A program made the translations under genes and the position numbers. Of a stretch of 21,645 nt of DNA, positions 15,850 through 21,645 are shown in pieces (positions within the stretch are counted from its first letter, which is position 1; every line of letters starts with the position of its first letter). Under the pieces are notes generated by a model. The model had not been told where the DNA came from and searched no databases. It saw only the letters and a program-made list of their open reading frames with translations. The DNA comes from CP2-2F sp034436235 (GTDB taxonomy: Bacteria > Chloroflexota > Anaerolineae > Aggregatilineales > UBA2796): assembly GCA_034436235.1 (NCBI GenBank), contig DAOTWB010000182.1, positions 1 through 21,645 on the forward strand, written 5' to 3'.

Positions 15850-16174
15850 CTGGAGCGAGTTCTTCCTCGTAGCAGGCATGGCGCTCGTCACCTTTGCGGC
15901 GCGCTATCCTGTCTTGGCGTTCTTCGGCAGGCTGAATCCGCCGCCTTACGTCTTGCAAGCGTTGAAATTCGTGCCGCCCGCCGTCTTGACGGCGCTCATC
16001 GTGCCGTCGGTGCTGATGCCGAAAGGCGAGCTGGACATACAGCTGCAGAACGCTTCGCTGATAGCAGGTATCTTAGCGGCGCTGATCGCGTGGCGCACTA
16101 AAAATCTGCTCCTGACCATCGTGTTGGGCATGGCGGCATTTTGGCTATGGCGCGCGCTGACAGGGTCACTGTGA
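15842..16174 (+). CDS. azlD: AzlD family branched-chain amino acid exporter, small subunit
   Basis: 110 residues, the usual length. It starts inside the end of azlC (8-base overlap), so the two are translationally coupled. The AzlD pattern is clear: an N-terminal helix with GMALVTFAARYPVLAFF, then PPYVLQALKFVPPAVLTALIVPSVL, a short loop, and LIAGILAALIAWRTKNLLLTIVLGMAAFWL. Four membrane segments are expected. It forms the small partner of the AzlCD exporter. It is last in the run and is followed by a GC-rich hairpin. Confidence 0.92.
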   Translation: MDSWSEFFLVAGMALVTFAARYPVLAFFGRLNPPPYVLQALKFVPPAVLTALIVPSVLMPKGELDIQLQNASLIAGILAALIAWRTKNLLLTIVLGMAAFWLWRALTGSL

Positions 16175-16185
16175 GGCGCGCAGAA

Positions 16186-16205
16186 CGGCGGACTTTCGTC
16201 CGCCG
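16186..16205 (+). terminator. 8-bp GC-rich hairpin after azlD (terminator-like)
   Basis: CGGCGGAC (16186-16193) and GTCCGCCG (16198-16205) pair perfectly over a TTTC loop, 12 bases after the azlD stop. It is followed by CTCCGTCT rather than a T-run, so termination would be imperfect or Rho-assisted. Confidence 0.55.
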
Positions 16206-16447
16206 CTCCGTCTAAGTATGCGTTCTCTTCTCGTGCGCTGCCGGGGAAACAGCTACACGAACGGCTTGGGTTGGGGACTGTCCGCTTGTGCCGCTGGGTG
16301 GGCGGTCACAGCAGAGGTGAGTGAACGGTTGTCTGTCGGTCTGCTTCGTCTCAATCCTGACCACAGTATGCATCGGAGCGACGGCTGCTTGTAGTGAGAG
16401 AGATCAGGTTTTCCGCGTGATTTTTGTCACAATTCGTTGTGACAAGG
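16206..16447. other. Convergent intergenic gap, no recognisable gene
   Basis: This lies between two hairpins at the meeting point of the azlD (plus) and propeller (minus) transcripts. It has more GG and TT runs (for example GGGTTGGGGAC and GGGTGGGCGG) than the flanking coding DNA. I recognise no tRNA, riboswitch or known small RNA. A short plus-strand frame from 16321 overlaps the neighbouring gene and looks spurious. Confidence 0.4.
16424..16445 (-). terminator. Perfect 9-bp hairpin after the propeller-protein stop
   Basis: TTGTCACAA (16424-16432) and TTGTGACAA (16437-16445) are perfectly complementary around a 4-base loop, 2 bases past the minus-strand stop at 16448. On the minus strand it is followed by an A-run, not a T-run, so it is not a classical terminator. 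A 3'-end protection or protein-binding role is equally possible. Confidence 0.45.
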
Positions 16448-17842
16448 CTAAGGCAGCCAGCGCGGCAAGAAGCCATTCTCAGCAACCTGCCACAGCTTGC
16501 CGCTCTCCAGCTCAAGAATCCAGATGCTCGGCACGGGCTGTGCCGTGTTGACTGCCACGCGCTGCATCAGCAAATAGCGACCGCTCGGATCGAGGCTGAT
16601 CGCGCCGTGAAAGTAATTCTCATCTTGCAAAATCGGCACAAGCGTCTCGCGCGCCATGTCGAGCTGATAAAGTTGCGCACTCAGCGCGCCGCTGCCATCT
16701 AGGATGCGGCGCGTGAAGATCAGGCAGCTGCCGTCAGGCGTCCAGCGCGGTTGCCGATCTTCAACGGCGCTGCCTTCGCCGCTGATTCGGCGGATGCCGC
16801 TGCTCGGATCGTCCAAGTTGACCATCTCCAGCGCGCTTGAGAAGCGTCCTGCCACTTGGACGAGCTGCGCGTAGACGAAGCGTCCATCGTGCGGATGAAA
16901 GACGTAGTCGCCGACGTCGTCGAGCGTCTCGATCAGCTTGCGCGCGCCTGTGCTGAGTTCGTAGATAGCTATCGCGCCTAAGTTGCGATCATAGGCGGCG
17001 ATGCGCAGTCCATCGGGCGACCACTTCGGCGTGCCGCCTAAGCGAGTCGTATCGTTGAGCAACGGCGCTGTGGCAAGATCGCGCAGATTGAGCAGCCAAG
17101 CGCGCGGCACGTCGCGGTCGAATGGATCGAGCGCAGGATCAAGCTCAGTCCGCTCGTAGATCAGGCGCGCCCCGTCAGGACTCCAGTCAGGTGCAGTGCA
17201 GCGCGCCTGCACTGCGGCGCAGTTGGTCACGCGGCGCGACTCGCCGCCTGCCACATCCAGCACATACAGCTCAGCTGTGCCGCCTTCGCGCGGCTGCGCA
17301 TAGGCAATTGAGTTGCCGTCAGGACTCGGCTGAAATGCCTCGATGTTCAGGCTGCTGCGCGTCAGTTGGCGCGTGACGAACGGCTGCTCAGGCGCGACGA
17401 GCCACAAGTTGGTCGCCTGTGCCGAGTCGGCGCTGAAAGCTGGCGCCAAGTAAATCACGCGCGGCGAGCGCGGCGTGAATTCATATTTGAAAGGCGCTAA
17501 GAGTAGGCGTCCGTTTTGGCTGCGCGCACCTGAGTCGAGATGCAGCGTGTAGCGCACTTCAGGCAACCATGCGCGCGACGGCGCGATGCTGAGCGTTGTG
17601 CCGTTCCACGCTAAGCGCACGTCGGTCTCAGGCGAGAGGTGAAGACGCGCCTCAACGCTTGGCGCGTCCATCGGCTCGCTGAAGGTCAGGCGCAGCACAG
17701 CCGTGACGCTCACATCGTGCGGCGCGACGCGCGCGATCAGCACGCCTGCTCGGTCGCCGCGCACGACGACGCCGATCAAAGCGATGATCAAGATCAACAC
17801 GGCGCTCAAAACGCCGCGATCAAGCGCGTCAAGCTGCTGCAC
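16448..17842 (-). CDS. Membrane-anchored SbsA-type Ig domain plus TolB-like beta-propeller protein
   Basis: 464 residues from a GTG two bases after the upstream gene's stop; a longer frame would overlap that gene by 49 bases from a TTG at 17893. The order of parts is as follows. One N-terminal membrane helix (LSAVLILIIALIGVVV, about 10-28). An SbsA-like bacterial Ig domain (VTAVLRLTFSEPMDAPSVEARLHLSPE ... YTLHLDSGARS). Then six PD40/TolB-like propeller blades marked by PSPDGNSIAYAQ, PDWSPDGARLIYER, PKWSPDGLRIAAYD, HPHDGRFVYAQ, PRWTPDGSCLIFTR and DPSGRYLLMQR. It is extracytoplasmic and anchored, with a binding or sensing role likely; no enzyme residues are visible. It is coupled to the preceding glycosyltransferase and is last in the minus-strand cluster. 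Confidence 0.85.
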   Translation of the reverse strand: MQQLDALDRGVLSAVLILIIALIGVVVRGDRAGVLIARVAPHDVSVTAVLRLTFSEPMDAPSVEARLHLSPETDVRLAWNGTTLSIAPSRAWLPEVRYTLHLDSGARSQNGRLLLAPFKYEFTPRSPRVIYLAPAFSADSAQATNLWLVAPEQPFVTRQLTRSSLNIEAFQPSPDGNSIAYAQPREGGTAELYVLDVAGGESRRVTNCAAVQARCTAPDWSPDGARLIYERTELDPALDPFDRDVPRAWLLNLRDLATAPLLNDTTRLGGTPKWSPDGLRIAAYDRNLGAIAIYELSTGARKLIETLDDVGDYVFHPHDGRFVYAQLVQVAGRFSSALEMVNLDDPSSGIRRISGEGSAVEDRQPRWTPDGSCLIFTRRILDGSGALSAQLYQLDMARETLVPILQDENYFHGAISLDPSGRYLLMQRVAVNTAQPVPSIWILELESGKLWQVAENGFLPRWLP

Positions 17843-17844
17843 AG

Positions 17845-19803
17845 TCAGCGCACGACCTCGACTTCGCCGAGCGTGATGACAATCGGCTGCCAAGCGCCGT
17901 TTGCATCGTAGATCACGTAGCGCACGGCGTGCCTGCCTGCTGGCACATCATCGCCGATGACCAGCTCATAGCGCCCGAAAGCAGGTACGCCGTCTATCCA
18001 GCGATCATCCCAGAATTTCCAGCCCGCCGGCGGCTGATCCACTTGTGTGTACAGCCAACCATTGTCGAGTGTGGTCAGCCGTGCGCTGGCGCGCAACGTT
18101 GGCAATGTGCGCGCGCCGCGCCGCCACCATGCTTGTACTACGAGCGTATCGCCGACGTGCGCAGGCTGCGGCGCGAATAGCCGTGCTGCCATGAACGTCG
18201 CGCCATCTGGCACAGGCGCGATGTTGAACCAATCAGCTTGTGTGGTGGCGCCTTCAATGGCTAACTTATCCAGCAGCGCAAAATCGAGCTTGGTATACCG
18301 ATCGAGGCGCACATCGCCGAACATGCGCCTGACCTCGGTGTGTTCGCCTGCGGCATCTAACAAAGCGAAGGTGAGCGCTTGCGGATCCATGATATCCGCC
18401 TGCCAGCTGATGATCCAGACATTGGGCGGACGGCGCGCGGCGACCTCGCGCATCTTCGCCTGCAACGTGCCAAGATCGAGGTAGCGCGTGACGTCAGGCA
18501 CGAGCGCGTCAGGCATACCGAACGCATAGCGCGGCGTCTCACAAGGCGGCAGCTTGCTGTAGTAAGCGTGCGCTACAAACAACGTGCCGTCGCGCAGCAA
18601 GATCACGTCTTCAGGCGTGCCTTGTGTGCAGATATGCGCATAAGCGCTCCGAAAATCGCTCTTAGGCGGCGTGCCGCGCTCGCCTGAGAGCTGCGGCGCG
18701 CTGACGATGACCAGCGCCGCGATCAGTCCAAGCGCGCCGCGCACGCGCTCATCGCGGCTGAGCGCGCTGATCGCCACCACAAGCGCAATGGCGGCTAACA
18801 GGTCTAAGCCGAGCCACGCCGTCCAAAAGTAACGTCCTGTCAGCTTCGGATTGATCATCAGCAGCAGGACTGTGATCGCGACTGGCGGCACGCTGAGCGC
18901 CAAACCTGCGCTGAGCGCACGTCGCAAGGTTGGCAGCACGGCGCCGCTCAAAACGCCGACCGTGATGAATAAAACGTAAATGCCGATCCACGTCAGCGCT
19001 ACTTCAGGATCGTCCTGCCTGCCCAACACGCGGAAGCCTGTCAGGACGCGCAACGAGAGATCAGGCGCGATCTGTCCGCTGTAGAAGCTACGATCAGCGC
19101 CGCTGCGCGCTATCATGATCGGCAACCATGGCGCGAAAATGAGCGCAGCGAGCGCTATTGGCAGCACTGCGCTCAGCGCTGCGCGCCAAGCGCGAGCGCG
19201 CAGTTTGAAGAGCGCGACGCCTAAGCCGATCACGCCGTGCGCCGCAAGACCTGCCAGCGCCGTGTAATGCGTGTAGAGCGCGGCTGCCATCAACATAGCG
19301 TAGCCTACGATACGCCACACAGTCGGACGCGCTAACGCTGCCAGCAAGAACGCTGTCGCCCATGTGAAGAGCATCAGCGCGAAGGCGTAAGCGCGCACTT
19401 CGTAAGCGATCCAGAGTGTGCCGAGCGAGAGCGTCAACAGCACGCCGCACACGACGCCTAAACTCGCGCTGAACTGCCGTCCAAGTCGCTTGCCGATGTT
19501 GATGGCAGCCGCTGCGGTCAGCAGAATGGCGAAGGCTGAGAGCAGCCGCAACGCGAACTCGCTCTCGCCTGCCGCCGCTGACCACGCGCGCAGCACAACG
19601 TAATGGAACGGCACTTGAATATCTACATCAATGCACCATCGCCACAACGTCTCCCAAGATTCAGTGGCGACGTACGTTGTGAGCGCCTCATCGTACCAAA
19701 AGCTGTTGTGCGGAAAGTTGAGCATCAGCACGAATGCCACGCTCAGCAGCGCGCCGAGCGCTATCCACATGCCTTGCGGATGCGACACAACCTTCTCAGT
19801 CAT
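17845..19803 (-). CDS. GT39-family (PMT/ArnT-like) membrane glycosyltransferase with C-terminal extracytoplasmic domain
   Basis: 652 residues from the ATG at 19803; an ATG at 19836 would add 11 residues but has a poorly spaced ribosome site. After the first helix comes the motif NSFWYDEALTTYVATESW, whose Asp-Glu pair is the catalytic acidic site of GT39/ArnT-type transferases. PFHYVVLRAWSAAAGESEFALRLLSA is the usual helix that follows. About ten to twelve membrane segments occupy residues 10-390. The C-terminal 260 residues are soluble, with a beta-rich end (WKFWDDRWIDGVPAFGRYELVIGDD) that may bind the acceptor or sugar. Such enzymes use polyprenyl-phosphate sugars on the outer face of the membrane. 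It lies between the C39-like peptidase (50-base gap) and the propeller protein (2-base gap). Donor and acceptor are unknown. Confidence 0.85.
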   Translation of the reverse strand: MTEKVVSHPQGMWIALGALLSVAFVLMLNFPHNSFWYDEALTTYVATESWETLWRWCIDVDIQVPFHYVVLRAWSAAAGESEFALRLLSAFAILLTAAAAINIGKRLGRQFSASLGVVCGVLLTLSLGTLWIAYEVRAYAFALMLFTWATAFLLAALARPTVWRIVGYAMLMAAALYTHYTALAGLAAHGVIGLGVALFKLRARAWRAALSAVLPIALAALIFAPWLPIMIARSGADRSFYSGQIAPDLSLRVLTGFRVLGRQDDPEVALTWIGIYVLFITVGVLSGAVLPTLRRALSAGLALSVPPVAITVLLLMINPKLTGRYFWTAWLGLDLLAAIALVVAISALSRDERVRGALGLIAALVIVSAPQLSGERGTPPKSDFRSAYAHICTQGTPEDVILLRDGTLFVAHAYYSKLPPCETPRYAFGMPDALVPDVTRYLDLGTLQAKMREVAARRPPNVWIISWQADIMDPQALTFALLDAAGEHTEVRRMFGDVRLDRYTKLDFALLDKLAIEGATTQADWFNIAPVPDGATFMAARLFAPQPAHVGDTLVVQAWWRRGARTLPTLRASARLTTLDNGWLYTQVDQPPAGWKFWDDRWIDGVPAFGRYELVIGDDVPAGRHAVRYVIYDANGAWQPIVITLGEVEVVR

Positions 19804-19853
19804 ATCTCTCGACCTGGCCTTCTCAGCTTGTGGCATCCTGAGCGCGCACGTCG

Positions 19854-21356
19854 CTAGAGTTTTTCCGCAGGCGGCACTTCGCCTGCTTGCAAGCGCGCCA
19901 ATGCTTCAACCGCCGCTTGCAGATTGCCGTTATCGCGCACAACGCGCTGCATATCTACAACGGCGAGATTCATCTTGCCGAGCGCCGCATAAGCAAGGCT
20001 GCGATAGTAATACGCTTCTTCAACGTGCTGCATGCGCCGAATCACGCTATTCGCCAGATCGATCACGGTCTGGTAATCGCCGATCATGTAATAGGCTTTG
20101 AACGGACCGAATTGATACCACAACATGCGCCAAGGCCAGCCGCCGCCGCGCGCGCGCGCCAGATCATAGGCAAGCGCTGCCTGCTCATACGCGCCGAGCA
20201 ACACATAACTGCTGCCGACGTTGAACCATGCGAACTGGTCATTTGGATTCAGCTTGGTCTCTTGCAACGCGCGCACCAGCGCTTGCTCGGCGTTCACGCG
20301 CTCATCGAATGCCTCGCCGAGCAGCTCGCGCAAGCGACCTTCCTGCTCAGGACGATAGATCACCAAATAGACGCGGTTGAAATGCTTCCAGCGCGTGTCG
20401 AGATTAGTGTAGTATTCGCGGACGCCTTTGCCGTCAGGACCGTTGTTTTCGAGTGTATCCAAGCCGTACAAAAAGCCGCCTTTGTTCGGATCGCCTACAT
20501 CATCCCAACCGACCAGCGTCACGTAGTGACCGAGCCATTGATTGCGCTCATCGTACAAGCCTGTCTCGACAATCACGCTAAAGCCATTGTAGATCAAGCG
20601 TTTCATCAGGTCGAGCGTGCCGTTCACGCGCACAAGCGCGCGCAGCGGCGTGAACTGATTGGTGTAAGCCGCCATCTGCCATGGGCTGACGTTCGCGTCG
20701 TCGCTGTTCGGCTTCAGCCAAGCTGCCACATCGCGTTGTTTAGTCTCATAGCCTAGCACACGCAAGCCTTGCACCAAATTGGCAGGTCCGCAGTTATTCC
20801 AGCCTTGCGGCTCGCGTTGAATGCGATTTGGTAAATAGTAGCGCATCGGCAGTGGCTCGTTCGTGGCAGTTGGACGCGGCGTGTTGGTCGCAGTTGGCAG
20901 GACGGCGTTGCCGACGAACGGCGTCGGCGTCAGGGTCGGGAAAGCGCCTTGGCGCGTGGCAAAAGGTTGTGTCGGCGTTGCATCGGCGGATTCGATTCCG
21001 AAGGCGAGCGCAGCTTGCGCGGCGCGAGTCGGATCAATGGTTGGCACAACTTCAAGGCGCGGATCGGGCGTGTTGGTCGGCATCATCAGCGCCACGAGAA
21101 TCGGGACGCGCCGCGCTGCCGCGGCTTGCAAATCCTCTGGCAAGGCGCGGAAGCCTAGCGCGCCGATCACAATGCCAAAAAAGCAACCGCCGATGCAGGC
21201 GAGGCTGCTCAGGAATCCACAGCCCCACATCCACGCCGCCGAAACCTGCCGCCGCGAGCGCAAATGCGCGCCGCCATACTGCGCCGATGTGCCGTACGCG
21301 CCCACTGAAGGAATTGGACGCCTATAAGCGTTGCTAGAGCGTCTTGCGCGCGCCAT
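19854..21356 (-). CDS. Membrane-anchored C39-like cysteine peptidase with C-terminal TPR repeats
   Basis: 500 residues. An Arg-rich cytoplasmic start precedes one membrane helix (about 43-68, WMWGCGFLSSLACIGGCFFGIVIGALGF). Residues about 92-168 form a Thr/Pro-rich linker with TPTPF and ATNTPRPTATNEP stretches. The C39-like domain (about 180-330) has Q184 and catalytic C189 in EPQGWNNCGPAN and H277 in GHYVTLVGWDD, with D285/D286 as the third member. From about residue 335 to the end there are TPR-like helical pairs (AWFNVGSSYVLLGAYEQAALAYDLAR, YYYRSLAYAALGKMNLAVVDMQRVV). It should be outside the membrane, cleaving or binding peptides, with TPRs for partner binding. Some Chloroflexi C39-like domains lack proven activity. 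The ATG at 21356 has a weak GAGTGA site. Confidence 0.87.
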   Translation of the reverse strand: MARARRSSNAYRRPIPSVGAYGTSAQYGGAHLRSRRQVSAAWMWGCGFLSSLACIGGCFFGIVIGALGFRALPEDLQAAAARRVPILVALMMPTNTPDPRLEVVPTIDPTRAAQAALAFGIESADATPTQPFATRQGAFPTLTPTPFVGNAVLPTATNTPRPTATNEPLPMRYYLPNRIQREPQGWNNCGPANLVQGLRVLGYETKQRDVAAWLKPNSDDANVSPWQMAAYTNQFTPLRALVRVNGTLDLMKRLIYNGFSVIVETGLYDERNQWLGHYVTLVGWDDVGDPNKGGFLYGLDTLENNGPDGKGVREYYTNLDTRWKHFNRVYLVIYRPEQEGRLRELLGEAFDERVNAEQALVRALQETKLNPNDQFAWFNVGSSYVLLGAYEQAALAYDLARARGGGWPWRMLWYQFGPFKAYYMIGDYQTVIDLANSVIRRMQHVEEAYYYRSLAYAALGKMNLAVVDMQRVVRDNGNLQAAVEALARLQAGEVPPAEKL

Positions 21357-21445
21357 GATTCACTCGATCATCTGCTCACTGACCATGCCGCTCACTTTAC
21401 ACGCTCTGCGAGCGCATTGCAAGCAGCGCTCAACCGATGCTCAGG

Positions 21446-21645
21446 CTATGGCAGCACAGCAATCGCCTCGATCTCAAAGCGCGCGCCGCGCGGCAACACA
21501 AGGTTGCTAACTGTGCTGCGCGCAGGCGGATTCTCGCCAAAAAACTGACTGTACACTGCGTTCATAGCGGCGAAATCCGCCATGTCTTGCAGGAAGACGG
21601 TCGTCTTGACCACATGCGCCAATGAGCTGCCCGCCGCTTCTAGCA
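21446..21645 (-). CDS. RidA family (YjgF/YER057c/UK114) protein, partial (N-terminus beyond window)
   Basis: The minus strand is open from the right edge to a TAG at 21446-21448, giving the last 65 residues or so: LEAAGSSLAHVVKTTVFLQDMADFAAMNAVY, QFFGENPPARSTV, then FEIEAIAVLP. GENPPARSTV carries the conserved arginine that holds the substrate carboxylate in RidA, and EIEAIAVL is the typical end. RidA hydrolyses reactive enamine/imine intermediates such as 2-iminopropanoate or 2-aminoacrylate in the cytoplasm. The start and any upstream partner lie outside the window. Whether it is canonical RidA or another subgroup cannot be settled from this fragment, but the arginine favours an active deaminase. 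Confidence 0.9.
   Translation of the reverse strand, partial: LEAAGSSLAHVVKTTVFLQDMADFAAMNAVYSQFFGENPPARSTVSNLVLPRGARFEIEAIAVLP

Noticed and set aside
16321..16551. Short plus-strand frame with a signal-peptide-like, Cys-containing start, possible small lipoprotein
   Set aside because: It begins at a GTG with a too-close ribosome site, runs antisense through the 3' end of the propeller gene, and its C-terminal half has shadow-like composition.
17843..17893. Longer N-terminus for the propeller protein from a TTG at 17893
   Set aside because: It would overlap the glycosyltransferase by 49 bases and is rich in His/Arg; the GTG at 17842 right after the upstream stop fits coupling better.
1..21645. 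CRISPR arrays, tRNA/rRNA genes, transposases, phage genes, toxin-antitoxin pairs
   Set aside because: No regularly spaced direct repeats, tRNA T-loop/CCA patterns, transposase motifs or phage-type proteins were found; nearly all sequence is accounted for by housekeeping or envelope genes.

Overview
The window looks like chromosomal DNA of a Chloroflexota bacterium, probably Anaerolineae-like, at roughly 57-60% GC by eye. Three things point there. First, a histidine phosphatase / DUF3090 / SCO1664-type kinase cassette is present, which is known mainly from Actinobacteria and Chloroflexi. Second, the secreted proteins carry Thr/Pro-rich 'TNTP' linkers typical of Chloroflexi. Third, there are several GT39-like membrane glycosyltransferases. 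No phage, IS element, CRISPR array, rRNA or tRNA gene was seen. The sequence GGCC is almost absent (six sites in 21.6 kb).

Layout. (1) 1-1270, minus: a membrane glycosyltransferase-like protein cut by the window edge. (2) 1423-3189, plus: a small DUF2892 membrane protein and a PDZ / radical-SAM / DUF512 protein. (3) 5560-3190, minus: a three-gene operon of histidine phosphatase fused to a DUF3090-like domain, then stand-alone DUF3090, then SCO1664-family PI3/4-kinase-like protein. It converges on the DUF512 gene with stop codons touching. (4) 5837-11155, plus: a 1772-residue surface protein with a prepilin/Flp-like N-terminus, a Thr/Pro linker, PA14 domains, five MAM-like modules, an Ig/cadherin-like domain, a malectin-like domain and a DUF1349-like domain. 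It is closed by a clear intrinsic terminator. (5) 11290-16174, plus: a tight six-gene run of CaCA-type Na+/Ca2+ exchanger, CDP-alcohol phosphatidyltransferase, Lgt, dihydropyrimidinase/hydantoinase, AzlC and AzlD. (6) 21356-16448, minus: a membrane-anchored C39-like cysteine peptidase with TPRs, a GT39-family glycosyltransferase, and an SbsA-domain plus TolB-like beta-propeller protein. (7) 21446-end, minus: the C-terminal part of a RidA family protein.

How it fits together. Much of the window serves the cell envelope: lipid head-group transfer, lipoprotein lipidation, membrane glycosyltransferases, a giant surface protein and an anchored peptidase. The most intriguing unit is the phosphatase/DUF3090/kinase operon. 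Opposing phosphoryl-transfer folds flank a protein of unknown function, and one copy of that protein's domain has been fused to the phosphatase. Its role is unknown. The hydantoinase and AzlCD genes look like amino-acid metabolism and export riding in the same transcript as the envelope genes.
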